Below, piece after piece: positions 8,613-17,283 of a DNA stretch of 64,000 nucleotides (position 1 is the first letter of the stretch; each line of letters starts with the position of its first letter). The notes below the pieces were generated by a model. The model was given only the letters and a program-made list of their open reading frames with translations, did not search any database and had not been told where the DNA came from. The stretch comes from JADJSS01 sp964490845. GTDB lineage: Bacteria; Bacteroidota; Bacteroidia; Chitinophagales; JADIYW01. The stretch spans positions 754,468-818,467 of the forward strand of contig CAZBED010000001.1 of NCBI GenBank assembly GCA_964490845.1. Direction: 5' to 3'. The position numbers were made by a program, and so were the translations under genes.

Positions 8613-10262
8613 TTATTCCAGGTACTTCCCCACAATTGGTAATCGCCTTCCTGAACCAAACGCCTTGGGAGACACCCTTAAAATCGGCGGAGTCTGATGG
8701 CGCTTGAATTCATTACGGTTAACCATACGGAGGATGCGAGTAACCAGTGCATCATCAAAACCCATTGCTTCTATCTCATCCGGCCCCTGATGGTGTTCAA
8801 TATATTCCAATAACACTTTATCCAACACGTCATAATCCGGCAATGAGTCGCTGTCTTTTTGTCCGGGCCGCAACTCCGCACTTGGTGCTTTGGTAAGAAT
8901 ATTATCGGGAATGATTTCCTGTTCTTTGTTGATATACTGACAAACCTGGTAAATTTGAGTCTTATACACATCCGCCAGCACGGCCAACCCTCCGCACATG
9001 TCGCCGTAGAGTGTTCCATAACCTACTGCCGCTTCACTCTTATTAGTAGTGTTTAGTAAAATATACCCAAATTTATTGCTCAGCGCCATCAGGTAGTTTC
9101 CACGAATACGCGCCTGCAAGTTCTCTTCAGTAACATCAAATGGTTTATTTTCAAAGTGCGGTTGTAGCATTTTATCATACACATCAAACACTTCTTTGAT
9201 GGGGATAATTTTGTATGGAGAACCAAGATTTTCAACCAGTTTCAATGAATCATCTACCGAATGGGAAGTTGAAAACTGGGAGGGCATCAGGACACTCAGT
9301 ACATTTTCTTTTCCCAGCGCACGAACCGCTAAAACCAACGTCAATGCGGAATCAACACCGCCCGACAACCCAAGAATCGCTTTTTTGAATCCCAGTTTCT
9401 GAAAATAATTTCGGATGCCGCACACCAATGCATCGTGTATCAATTTTGTCGGATTCTTGTCTTGGCCCTTACTAACCTGGGGTTGTTCTGTATCAACTAC
9501 CGATGCAAAGTCATAAAACCGCACACATTCTTCAAAATAAGGCATCTCATCAACAATGGTTCCATCCGGTGACACAACCAGGCTCCCGCCATCAAAAATT
9601 AATTCCGTTTGCGCACCGGCACAATTGCAATAAAAAACAGGCAACTTAAGTGCCGCGGCATTCCGTTGAACGACTTCTATTCGTCTTACTGCCTGCAGAT
9701 ACGAAAATGGTGAAGCCGATAAGTTAATCAGCAGATCCGGCTGCAGACGGGCTAACTCCTCCACCGGATTTATTTTGTATAATGGATTTTCAGCTCCCGT
9801 ATCCCAGATATCTTCACAAATGGTCAGTGCGATTTTTTTGCCTTTGAACTCCACTACATTAAACTCATGGCACGGCTCGAAATAACGGTATTCATCAAAA
9901 ACATCGTACGTTGGTAATAATGTCTTATGTGCAATATACTTTATAGTATCATTTTCGAGAAAATAAGCGGAATTGTATAAATCTTTGCCGTCCTTTTTAG
10001 GATTTCGGGATGGGGCACCCACCACTACGGCAATCTCATTACCCGCTATGGATGCGAGTTGCTGTATAACATTTTCGCATTCAAGAATGAAGTGCCGGAA
10101 CTCCAGAAAATCACGGGGAGGGTATCCACATACGGCCAGTTCACTGAACACGATCAGGTCGGCACCGGCACGGATGCCCTCTTCGATTGCCGACCTCATT
10201 TTTTCAAAGTTTCCTTTGAAATCACCAATCATATAGTTTTGCTGCGCTAAACCGATTTTCAT
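8613..10262 (-). CDS. nadE: Glutamine-dependent NAD+ synthetase
   Basis: A 549-residue two-domain cytosolic enzyme that makes NAD+ from deamido-NAD+ and glutamine-derived ammonia, the last step of NAD synthesis. The N-terminal nitrilase-type glutaminase has its triad at E41 (FSELAVCGYPP), K113 (AHKTLLP) and C149 (TICEDIWD). The C-terminal synthetase has the PP-loop LSGGVDSALT at residues 299-308 and the downstream NKSEAAVGYGT segment. Length fits glutamine-dependent NadE (540-560). It is divergent from gldB across 140 bases; I recall this neighbourhood from other Bacteroidota. Confidence 0.97.
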   Translation of the reverse strand: MKIGLAQQNYMIGDFKGNFEKMRSAIEEGIRAGADLIVFSELAVCGYPPRDFLEFRHFILECENVIQQLASIAGNEIAVVVGAPSRNPKKDGKDLYNSAYFLENDTIKYIAHKTLLPTYDVFDEYRYFEPCHEFNVVEFKGKKIALTICEDIWDTGAENPLYKINPVEELARLQPDLLINLSASPFSYLQAVRRIEVVQRNAAALKLPVFYCNCAGAQTELIFDGGSLVVSPDGTIVDEMPYFEECVRFYDFASVVDTEQPQVSKGQDKNPTKLIHDALVCGIRNYFQKLGFKKAILGLSGGVDSALTLVLAVRALGKENVLSVLMPSQFSTSHSVDDSLKLVENLGSPYKIIPIKEVFDVYDKMLQPHFENKPFDVTEENLQARIRGNYLMALSNKFGYILLNTTNKSEAAVGYGTLYGDMCGGLAVLADVYKTQIYQVCQYINKEQEIIPDNILTKAPSAELRPGQKDSDSLPDYDVLDKVLLEYIEHHQGPDEIEAMGFDDALVTRILRMVNRNEFKRHQTPPILRVSPKAFGSGRRLPIVGKYLE

Positions 10263-10375
10263 GAATGTAAAGGTAAAAGTTAAACTTGAAAAGAGAAAAG
10301 CAAGAACATAAATTAAAACGCTGTTTCAAAATCATAATTTAGCTTAACATACTCCACTATCTGTATTCAAAATCT

Positions 10376-10383
10376 TATTTTTG
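10376..10383 (+). promoter_or_regulatory. -7 box (TATTTTTG) for gldB
   Basis: TATTTTTG matches TAnnTTTG and ends 19 bases before the gldB ATG, the same spacing as at the zinc protease gene. Confidence 0.58.
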
Positions 10384-10402
10384 GGCAACAATTCAGGAAA
10401 GA

Positions 10403-11449
10403 ATGAAAAAATACGCTGTAATCTCCATCACTATCTTTATCATATCTTTTATTTCATTATGTTCCTGCCAGCATCAGAAGCCTCAGCCTAAAAAAGAAAA
10501 GGTTATAAAAGAATCAGAAATCAAGGTGGATATTATCCGTTTTGAAAAAGACTTATTTGCCTGTAATCCCGACAACCTCGATACAGAATTTGCAAAATTA
10601 GATGCCAGGTATCCATTGTTTTTTAAAATATTTTACAATCAGGTGCTGAATATTCCGGCTACCGGAAACAAAGAAATGCAGCTGCAGGTGATGCAGGATT
10701 TTCTTACCAAAAAAGCCATGAGAGGTTTGTACGACACCGTGCAGCAACGCTTTGCGGATATAGCTTTCTTAAAAGAGGATCTGCAAACCGCTTTTGCCAA
10801 TTACAAAAGTTATTTCCCAGAAAAACCGATACCCAAAGTCATCACCTGTATCTCCGAGTTTTCCTATTCTGTATTTACCGCCACGGATTCCATACTTGGA
10901 ATTTCACTGGATAAATACCTGGGCCCGGGTTATATCTATTATCCTGCCGTCTTTCAGGAATACACTTTCATGATTCCGACTTTTGACCAAAAGTATATGG
11001 CAATAGATTGTGCCAATGTGTTAGGCGCAAATATCGTTCCGGTACCTGACGATAAGTCCACCTTACTGGATAAAATGGTGGCGGAAGGCAAAATCCTGTA
11101 CTTTATACAAAGTTTATTACCGCAAAAAGAAGAGAACGACATTATCAAGTACAATGCTAAGCAATGGAAATGGTGTGAGGAAAATGAACAGCAAATCTGG
11201 TCTTATTTTTTAGATAAGAATTTATTGTATGATACACAATTCGAGCAATTCAAATATGTGAAAGAGGGTCCCACTACCTATGGCATGCCGAAAGAAAGCC
11301 CCGGAAAAGTGGGCGCATGGCTGGGCTGGCAGATTGTTCAAAAATTTATGGAAGAAAATCCCAACACCACGCTGAAAGAGCTGATTGCCATCACGGACGG
11401 GCAAAAGATACTGACTGCTTCAAAATACAAACCTAAAAAATTACAATAG
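10403..11449 (+). CDS. gldB: Gliding motility lipoprotein GldB
   Basis: A 348-residue lipoprotein. The N-terminal hydrophobic segment ends in LCSC with the probable lipidated C22, followed by a charged linker. Family features are the IIRFEKDLF motif after the linker, the YFPEKP-type segment, DKYLGPGY in the middle, and W/G-rich GAWLGWQIV near the end. GldB is one of the Gld proteins needed for gliding and surface-adhesin secretion in flavobacteria; its biochemical role is not settled. gldC follows 76 bases downstream, the usual partner. Presence of gldB alone does not prove that this organism glides, since type IX secretion uses many Gld proteins. Confidence 0.92.
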   Translation: MKKYAVISITIFIISFISLCSCQHQKPQPKKEKVIKESEIKVDIIRFEKDLFACNPDNLDTEFAKLDARYPLFFKIFYNQVLNIPATGNKEMQLQVMQDFLTKKAMRGLYDTVQQRFADIAFLKEDLQTAFANYKSYFPEKPIPKVITCISEFSYSVFTATDSILGISLDKYLGPGYIYYPAVFQEYTFMIPTFDQKYMAIDCANVLGANIVPVPDDKSTLLDKMVAEGKILYFIQSLLPQKEENDIIKYNAKQWKWCEENEQQIWSYFLDKNLLYDTQFEQFKYVKEGPTTYGMPKESPGKVGAWLGWQIVQKFMEENPNTTLKELIAITDGQKILTASKYKPKKLQ

Positions 11450-11525
11450 CCTGTCCATATTTTGCCTGAATCTGATTTTTATCATAGTTACTTGGTATAA
11501 TCTTATTTATCTTTAAATAAAAAAA

Positions 11526-11930
11526 ATGACCATTCACATTTTACCCGAAAGTAAGTTAAAAAACATTCAGTCGGTCTTTCAGGACAGTTTTCCTTTCCTG
11601 AAGTTGGAATTTTACGGAAAAGCGCATCTTAGCGGTGAAGGTAACTCCAATACTTCGCTCATCAATTTAAATTATGCGTTGAAAGAATTAAATGAAGATG
11701 CACAGGCATTCAATTGGGAGATTAGTGAATCAATGACAGTAACGGAGCTGGAAAAGAGTTTCTTTGAGCAAACAGGCATCAGCGCACAAGTCTTTCGCAA
11801 ATCCGGACGAAGCTGGCTGCAAACCATCTCAACAGACAACTGGACATTAGGTGAACAAAATGAGAGAGGGAAAGAGATGTCGGAGGATCTGCCAAAGGAA
11901 GAACCGGAAGATTATCACGAGCAGGAATAA
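11526..11930 (+). CDS. gldC: Gliding motility protein GldC
   Basis: A 134-residue soluble protein without signal peptide. It matches GldC by position after gldB, by size (about 110-135) and by sequence segments such as TIHILPESK and EISESMTVTELEKSFFEQTG. The tail is very acidic. In flavobacteria, loss of GldC weakens gliding rather than abolishing it; its activity is unknown. It likely shares the gldB transcript. The stop codon directly abuts the stop codon of the minus-strand hydrolase (11930/11931), so the two genes converge without spacer. Confidence 0.86.
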   Translation: MTIHILPESKLKNIQSVFQDSFPFLKLEFYGKAHLSGEGNSNTSLINLNYALKELNEDAQAFNWEISESMTVTELEKSFFEQTGISAQVFRKSGRSWLQTISTDNWTLGEQNERGKEMSEDLPKEEPEDYHEQE

Positions 11931-12701
11931 TTATCTTTCTAAGGAAAGTCCATCATAAGCCAATGAAACGTGTGCCGGCAATTCACGTTCCACTTCTGCG
12001 TGCGTACCCAAATGGTGGGATAAGTGTGTGAAGTAAGCGTGTTGCGGCTTTATTTTCTCTACTATTTCCAAGGCTTCATGCAAATTAAAATGAGAGAAAT
12101 GCTTTTCTCTCCTCAGTGCATTCAGCACTAATATCTTTGTCCCTTTGATTTTTTCGAGCTCAGTATCCGCAATATAATTTGCATCGGTAATGTAGGTAAA
12201 ATCATGTATCCTGAATCCTAAAACCGGCAGTTGTTTGTGCATCACCCGGATGGGAATAAGATGGATGTCGCGAATATCAAAAGGTTTCTCACTAATCGAC
12301 GTTAATGAAATTTGCGGCACACCAGGATAGTCCTGTGGTTTGAATGCATACGAAAATTCATTTTTCAGAATATCCTGTACGGCATCCTCCGCATACACGT
12401 CAATCGTTTTATTCAGCAAATAATTAAACGGACGGATATCATCGAGGCCGGCAACGTGATCTTTATGTCCATGCGTAAAAACGACTGCATCAAGGTCCTG
12501 CACTTTCTCCCGAAGCATCTGCTGCCGAAAATCGGGACCCGTATCAATTACCACCGATGTGGCGCCCGATTGTATCAGTAAGGAGGTACGGGTGCGTTTA
12601 TCCCTGCTGTCAGAAGACGTACAGACCACACAATTGCAGGTGATAACAGGAATACCCTGTGAAGTGCCGGTACCTAAGAATGTAAAACGAATCGGGTGCA
12701 A
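11931..12701 (-). CDS. MBL-fold hydrolase, PhnP-like cyclic phosphodiesterase
   Basis: A 256-residue metallo-beta-lactamase-fold enzyme. The metal motif is HGHKDH (H77 to H82), with later ligands in YITDANY and FTHLSHHLG. The N-terminus has FLGTGTSQGIPV followed by TCNCVVC (C22, C24, C27), the cysteine cluster of PhnP-type enzymes that holds a structural zinc. PhnP cleaves 5-phosphoribosyl-1,2-cyclic phosphate, but no phosphonate genes are nearby, so a general cyclic-phosphodiesterase housekeeping role is as likely. The family is secure; the substrate is inferred. Confidence 0.85.
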   Translation of the reverse strand: MHPIRFTFLGTGTSQGIPVITCNCVVCTSSDSRDKRTRTSLLIQSGATSVVIDTGPDFRQQMLREKVQDLDAVVFTHGHKDHVAGLDDIRPFNYLLNKTIDVYAEDAVQDILKNEFSYAFKPQDYPGVPQISLTSISEKPFDIRDIHLIPIRVMHKQLPVLGFRIHDFTYITDANYIADTELEKIKGTKILVLNALRREKHFSHFNLHEALEIVEKIKPQHAYFTHLSHHLGTHAEVERELPAHVSLAYDGLSLER

Positions 12702-12774
12702 GGTGGATATCTGTTAGCGTAAAATTATAAAATCCTGAAAGTCTCTCTATGGCAATACACCAAAAGAAATGAGC

Positions 12775-13050
12775 CTACATCTCCATTTTTTGTTGTGCCA
12801 GCTGATCATAGAGCTTCAGTTGCTTTTCGTCCAGCAGCGTAATATCTATCTCTATCGGCTGCAAAATATCTATAAGGGCGTTGATGCGCGCCTCCGTTTC
12901 AAAAAATTTATTGACTACCACCACCCTTTTATCCTGCAGGATGCAGTAACCGGACTGGAATCTTCCTTTTTCATATCGGATCACATAGTGATTTTCCTTA
13001 AAGATAGATTCCAGATTCGTCAGTGTAGTTTGGTTGTACTTAAAACTCAT
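12775..13050 (-). CDS. Small conserved hypothetical protein
   Basis: A 91-residue soluble protein with no domain that I recognise. It has a mixed alpha/beta pattern: an N-terminal helix, a pair of strands (YVIRYEKGRFQSGYC and DKRVVVVNKFF), then a long C-terminal helical half. The similar-sized ORF on the plus strand at 12769-13080 is its shadow. Codon use resembles neighbouring genes. It lies 73 bases upstream of the PhnP-like gene on the same strand and may be cotranscribed with it. I believe similar proteins are widespread in Bacteroidota but cannot name the family. Confidence 0.65.
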   Translation of the reverse strand: MSFKYNQTTLTNLESIFKENHYVIRYEKGRFQSGYCILQDKRVVVVNKFFETEARINALIDILQPIEIDITLLDEKQLKLYDQLAQQKMEM

Positions 13051-13207
13051 GGGTCAAAAGTAGTAAGTAAGCAGGGATAAACGCTTTTATTTTTTACACA
13101 TTCTACGATATATCAACAATAAAAGAATACCCAATACATAGACTAAAAGAAGTATATTTTTTGTACATTGCATATTCAAATAGATTCACTCTCAAACATT
13201 TACTGCC

Positions 13208-13651
13208 GTGCTCTCTAAAAAAACCAAATACGCCATCAATGCCCTTGTGTATCTGGCGAAGAAGCCTGCGCGGGAACCGGTTCTAATCAGCGAGATTGCC
13301 GAGCAGGAACACATCCCGAAAAAGTTTCTGGAAACAATCCTGCTGGATTTGCGCAATGCCGGAATCTTAAATTCAAAAAAAGGAAAGGGAGGCGGCTATT
13401 ACCTGATAAAACACCCCTCCGAAGTCAATCTCGCGGAAATCATACGCTACTTCGACGGCGCCATAGGCCTGTTACCCTGTGTCACTCATAAATACTATGA
13501 AAAATGCGACGAGTGTAAAGACGAAATCACTTGTGGCATCCGTCATGCTTTTCTGGCCATACGGAATGAAACGGTGGAAATGCTGAAAAAAGACACACTC
13601 GAGGTGCTGATTAAAAATGAACAAAAACTGAAGAAACATGCTGTCAAATGA
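13208..13651 (+). CDS. Rrf2 family transcriptional regulator with four candidate Fe-S cysteines
   Basis: A 147-residue regulator starting at GTG (MLSKKTKYAINAL). The winged helix-turn-helix spans about residues 1-75, with QEHIPKKFLETILLDLRNAGIL as the recognition region and the GGGYYL wing. The sensor loop has cysteines at 91, 100, 103 and 109. Rrf2 proteins such as IscR, NsrR and RirA use three or four cysteines here for an iron-sulfur cluster that senses iron, NO or cluster status. What this one senses is open. The DUF2461 gene overlaps its last 14 bases in another frame, so the two are probably translationally coupled. No isc/suf genes lie beside it, and the cysteine desulfurase gene is 10 kb away. 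Confidence 0.9.
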   Translation: MLSKKTKYAINALVYLAKKPAREPVLISEIAEQEHIPKKFLETILLDLRNAGILNSKKGKGGGYYLIKHPSEVNLAEIIRYFDGAIGLLPCVTHKYYEKCDECKDEITCGIRHAFLAIRNETVEMLKKDTLEVLIKNEQKLKKHAVK

Positions 13652-14297
13652 CACCCTGAACTTCTTAAAAGATTTAAAGAAGAACAACAACAAAGCCTGG
13701 TTTGAGGCAAACAGAAAGCGGTATGAGTACGCACAGAACGAGATAAAAGACTTTATCTCCGGATGGATAAATGCTTTGGGTAAAAAAGATCCGTCCGTTG
13801 CACAACTCGACCCCAAAAAATGCCTGTTCCGTATTCACCGCGATGTGCGGTTCTCTTCTGATAAAAGCCCGTACAAAACCAACCTGGGTGCCTACCTGAG
13901 CAAGGGTGGAAAAAGTGGCTACAATGCCGGTTACTACCTACACATCGAGCCCGGCAACTGCTTTTTCGGTGCCGGATATTATATGCCTATGCCGGATGAC
14001 CTGCAGAAAATCCGGCAGGAAATTGATTACAATTTTGCTGATTTTAAAAAAATCATTCACTCCAAAAAATTTAAAGAGACACTTGGAGATTTGAACACGG
14101 AAAGCAAATTGAAACGGCCTCCCAAAGGATATGACGAACAGAACGAAGCCATTGAATACATCAAACTGAAAGGCTTCACCGTCTTTAGAAAACTAGACGA
14201 TGACTTCTTTCTGTCAAAGGATTTGGTTAAAAACAGTACGGAACTCTGCTTGTTGTCCAAACCTTTTGTCGATTTCCTAAACGCCGCTGTAGAGTAA
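13638..14297 (+). CDS. DUF2461 (TIGR02453) family protein
   Basis: A 219-residue soluble protein with the DUF2461 signature throughout: an early FLKDLKKNNNKAWFEANR, then RIHRDVRFSSDKSPYKTN and a GAYLSKGGK-type glycine-rich segment, then PKGYDEQ. The family is common in bacteria and fungi and has no established biochemical function. The ATG lies inside the end of the Rrf2 regulator gene (14-base overlap), which supports coupling and possible coregulation. Nothing appears to be missing. Confidence 0.9.
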   Translation: MLSNDTLNFLKDLKKNNNKAWFEANRKRYEYAQNEIKDFISGWINALGKKDPSVAQLDPKKCLFRIHRDVRFSSDKSPYKTNLGAYLSKGGKSGYNAGYYLHIEPGNCFFGAGYYMPMPDDLQKIRQEIDYNFADFKKIIHSKKFKETLGDLNTESKLKRPPKGYDEQNEAIEYIKLKGFTVFRKLDDDFFLSKDLVKNSTELCLLSKPFVDFLNAAVE

Positions 14298-14363
14298 CTT
14301 TTAATAAATCCTTAAATAAGTAACTCCTTCTGTGTTACAGCCTTTAAAGTCCTAAAACTTCCC

Positions 14364-14371
14364 TACTTTTG
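14364..14371 (+). promoter_or_regulatory. -7 box (TACTTTTG) three bases before the serA start codon
   Basis: TACTTTTG fits TAnnTTTG exactly but ends only three bases before the ATG at 14375. Transcription from it would start at or just inside the start codon, giving a leaderless message. Confidence 0.5.
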
Positions 14372-14374
14372 AAT

Positions 14375-15607
14375 ATGGCAAAAGAAGTTTCATTCCCTAA
14401 AGACAAAATAAAAATCCTCCTGCTCGAAGGATTGCATCAAAGTGCCTTCCATGAGTTTAATAAGAAAGGATATACCTCCATCGACAGTTCCAAAGATGCT
14501 ATGACGGAAGAAGAACTGTTGAACTGCATCGAACAGTATCATATCATCGGTATCCGCTCCAAAACGACATTAACCGCCCCTGTGCTGGAGAAAGCAAAGA
14601 AACTGATGACCATCGGTTGTTTTTGTATCGGCACCAATCAGGTGGACCTGAATATTGCTACCAAACTGGGCATCCCGGTTTTTAATTCACCCTATTCCAA
14701 TACCCGTTCGGTAGCAGAGCTGATTATCGGAAATTCCATTATGCTGCTACGCCGCATTCCGGAGAAAAACAAATACATGCACGAAAACAACTGGCAAAAG
14801 ACCGCTAAAGGCAGTTACGAATTGCGTGGGAAAACAATAGGCATAGTTGGTTACGGACATATCGGCACGCAGGTTTCCGTAATGGCTGAAAGCATGGGAC
14901 TCAAAGTACTCTATTACGATATAGAACCTAAAATGCCGCTGGGAAATGCGACAGCCGTGGAAACTCTAGATGAGTTGTTTCAACAATCAGATATTGTGAC
15001 CCTGCATGTACCGGCCACATCTCATACAAAAAACATGATTGGCGAAAAAGAATTTGCGCAGATGAAAGACGGTGTTATCTTTCAAAACCTTGCTCGCGGC
15101 ACGGTAGTCGATATCGATGCATTAAAAAATGCGGTGGTCAGCGGAAAAGTAGGCGGTGCAGCTATTGATGTTTTCCCGACTGAACCCAAGCAAAACGGCG
15201 TAGGCTTTGAATCGCCGCTGGTAGGACTGGATAATGTAATATTGACGCCGCATGTAGGCGGAAGCACCCAGGAAGCACAGGAAAATATAGGCACGGAAGT
15301 AGCCGTAAAGCTGACCGGATTTTTGGATAACGGAAGCACATTAGGCTCTAAAACCGTTCCTGAAATCAGCCTGTCAATACAACACAATACCAGACGTGTC
15401 TTGCATATCCACCATAATGTTCCGGGCGTATTGAGTGAGATGAACTCCATCTTATCCAAACACAATGTCAACATTTTAGGTCAGTACCTTAAAACGAACG
15501 AAACCATAGGATATGTTGTATTGGATGTGGATGCTAACGCCGACCTTGAAATGATGGAAGACCTGAAAAAGGTGAAAAATACCATTAAGACGAGAATCTT
15601 ATACTAA
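14375..15607 (+). CDS. serA: D-3-phosphoglycerate dehydrogenase
   Basis: A 410-residue cytosolic enzyme that oxidises 3-phosphoglycerate with NAD+, the first step of serine synthesis. It has the Rossmann motif GIVGYGHIG near residues 156-164, the ARGTVVDID catalytic-arginine region, the TPHVGGSTQEAQ histidine region and a C-terminal ACT domain (NVPGVLSEMNSIL onward) that usually gives serine feedback. The ATG at 14375 (MAKEVSFPKDKIK) is preferred over the TTG at 14369 because it aligns with the E. coli protein and because the TTG lies inside the promoter box. It appears monocistronic. Confidence 0.96.
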   Translation: MAKEVSFPKDKIKILLLEGLHQSAFHEFNKKGYTSIDSSKDAMTEEELLNCIEQYHIIGIRSKTTLTAPVLEKAKKLMTIGCFCIGTNQVDLNIATKLGIPVFNSPYSNTRSVAELIIGNSIMLLRRIPEKNKYMHENNWQKTAKGSYELRGKTIGIVGYGHIGTQVSVMAESMGLKVLYYDIEPKMPLGNATAVETLDELFQQSDIVTLHVPATSHTKNMIGEKEFAQMKDGVIFQNLARGTVVDIDALKNAVVSGKVGGAAIDVFPTEPKQNGVGFESPLVGLDNVILTPHVGGSTQEAQENIGTEVAVKLTGFLDNGSTLGSKTVPEISLSIQHNTRRVLHIHHNVPGVLSEMNSILSKHNVNILGQYLKTNETIGYVVLDVDANADLEMMEDLKKVKNTIKTRILY

Positions 15608-15615
15608 TCTCTTAC

Positions 15616-16437
15616 CTATTTGTGGAATACCAACACGGGTACTTTGGAATATAGAGCCATCATCCGGGTATTGCTTTTACTAAAGATGCGCTCCATTAGC
15701 GTCTTCTTATGTGTGGACATGGCTACCAGGTTAATCTGATGATTATCGATGTAACTGTCCAACCCTTCTTTAATATTATCCGCGTCAATAAAATCCCATT
15801 TTATCTTTTCTGCACCAAAGGTAGCATTAATCGCCTCGTACAGGTTAGCATCTACCGGCTCATAATGCCCGGATGTATTGATGTTAACAATACATACCAG
15901 TCCGGCGCCAATAACCGAAGCAAAGTCAAACAATTGCTTTAATACCGGTGTATCGTCTTCGTGTAAACTGTCTGTATAAGCGATATGTGCAATTCCATTA
16001 AAGGTATAATCTTTTGGAACGAGGATGATTGGTTTTTCAGTACGCTGCATCACACTGGAAGCATTACTGCCTATTAATTTATTCAATATGCCGCTGGCGC
16101 CGGTGGTACCCATCACAATCAGGTCTACATTCAGCTCATCCGCGATATCAATAATCCCGTCTGTCGCCAATCCCATCTTCACCGTAGATTCAGCTTGTAT
16201 GCCTTCTTCTTTTAATCCGTTGGTCAGCAGTTCCATACCTTTCAATGCTGCCACCCGTATCTGCTCCATAATTTCTCCCGGCATACTGATATCCGGATAG
16301 GAATAGTCCGCCACCGGAATAGAATAGAAGTTTACCAGATGCAGGGTAGCATTACCCTTCTTTGCTATATCCTTCGCTACCTCCAGCGCCTTATTGGCCG
16401 TTTCTGAAAAATCAACAGGAACTAAAATCGTTTTCAT
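15616..16437 (-). CDS. Tandem-domain universal stress protein (UspA family)
   Basis: A 273-residue protein of two Usp domains, about residues 1-145 and 150-273. The first has the ATP-binding pattern G-x2-G-x9-GS (G110, G113, G123-S124). In the second, the matching segment (AMSTHKKTLMERIFSKS) lacks those glycines, so only the first half probably binds nucleotide. Tandem Usp proteins are common in Bacteroidota and respond to stress or starvation; the direct role here is unknown. It is convergent with serA (8 bases between stop codons) and divergent from adk. Confidence 0.93.
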   Translation of the reverse strand: MKTILVPVDFSETANKALEVAKDIAKKGNATLHLVNFYSIPVADYSYPDISMPGEIMEQIRVAALKGMELLTNGLKEEGIQAESTVKMGLATDGIIDIADELNVDLIVMGTTGASGILNKLIGSNASSVMQRTEKPIILVPKDYTFNGIAHIAYTDSLHEDDTPVLKQLFDFASVIGAGLVCIVNINTSGHYEPVDANLYEAINATFGAEKIKWDFIDADNIKEGLDSYIDNHQINLVAMSTHKKTLMERIFSKSNTRMMALYSKVPVLVFHK

Positions 16438-16590
16438 GGTGCTTGTATTTTAATTGCAAGTAAAGTTATATCATTTTTTATCCTTTCCAAATGATTATTA
16501 TCATTCAGCATCCGCTTTTATAAAAATTCAGGCTAATTTCATAAAACAATTCCTTAATCTTCTCGAAATAACAGAGCGTTTGCTTTTCGT

Positions 16591-16598
16591 TATCTTTG
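16591..16598 (+). promoter_or_regulatory. -7 box (TATCTTTG) for adk
   Basis: TATCTTTG ends 20 bases before the ATG at 16619. It lies inside the open frame that runs back to 16454, which argues against the longer start. Confidence 0.62.
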
Positions 16599-16618
16599 AG
16601 CATCGAATTTTATCAATA

Positions 16619-17194
16619 ATGATCAATCTAATTTTGTTTGGCCCTCCGGGAAGCGGTAAGGGTACACAGGCTGTAAAAATTGCAGAAGCATTTAATTTAC
16701 TGCACATCTCCACAGGCGATTTATTCCGTTCTGAACTGAAAAATGAGACACCTCTGGGTATGGAAGCGAAAAAATACATGGACAAAGGTGAACTGGTACC
16801 GGATGAAGTCACCATCGGTATGTTGTCTAACAAGCTGGACGAATATGCCGGCAAAGTGGATGGTTTTATCTTTGACGGATTTCCCCGTACACAACCTCAA
16901 GCGGAAGCCTTAGACAAATTACTGGATTTAAAAGACACCGCTATTTCACTGGTACTGGCTCTTGATGTTCCGGAAGATGAAATCGTAGAACGTATCAAAG
17001 AACGGGGAAAAACCTCTGGAAGAGCCGATGACCTGAACGATGAGATTATACGCAACCGTTTTAAAGTGTATTTAAAAGAAACTGCACAAGTGGCGGACCA
17101 TTACAAAAAAGCCGATAAATTTGTTGCTTTGAATGGTATCGGCACCATCGATGAGATATTTGCATCGTTAAAGGCTGAAATCAGCAAACTTTAA
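16619..17194 (+). CDS. adk: Adenylate kinase
   Basis: A 191-residue enzyme converting ATP + AMP to 2 ADP in the cytosol. It shows the P-loop FGPPGSGKGTQ right after the start, TGDLFRSE for AMP binding, FDGFPRTQPQA, and the lid-region arginines in ERGKTSGRADD. The ATG at 16619 gives the standard short-lid length; the frame is open further upstream, but that part is non-conserved and contains the promoter box. A perfect inverted-repeat terminator follows. Confidence 0.97.
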   Translation: MINLILFGPPGSGKGTQAVKIAEAFNLLHISTGDLFRSELKNETPLGMEAKKYMDKGELVPDEVTIGMLSNKLDEYAGKVDGFIFDGFPRTQPQAEALDKLLDLKDTAISLVLALDVPEDEIVERIKERGKTSGRADDLNDEIIRNRFKVYLKETAQVADHYKKADKFVALNGIGTIDEIFASLKAEISKL

Positions 17195-17213
17195 GCATAC
17201 AACATATAAATAG

Positions 17214-17249
17214 AAAAGACCTTGAAGGTTAACCTTCAAGGTCTTTTTA
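17214..17249 (+). terminator. Terminator after adk, perfect 34-base palindrome
   Basis: Bases 17214-17230 are answered exactly by 17231-17247 (core CTTGAAGGTTAACCTTCAAG), and the right arm ends in a run of T. The centre must open as a four-base loop. It lies 19 bases after the adk stop codon and just before the obg promoter. Confidence 0.88.
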
Positions 17250-17254
17250 TTCAT

Positions 17255-17262
17255 TATCTTTG
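17255..17262 (+). promoter_or_regulatory. -7 box (TATCTTTG) for obg
   Basis: TATCTTTG ends 21 bases before the obg ATG at 17284 and directly follows the adk terminator, so the two genes are separate transcription units. Confidence 0.62.
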
Positions 17263-17283
17263 TTCCTTTAATTGATTACCCTT

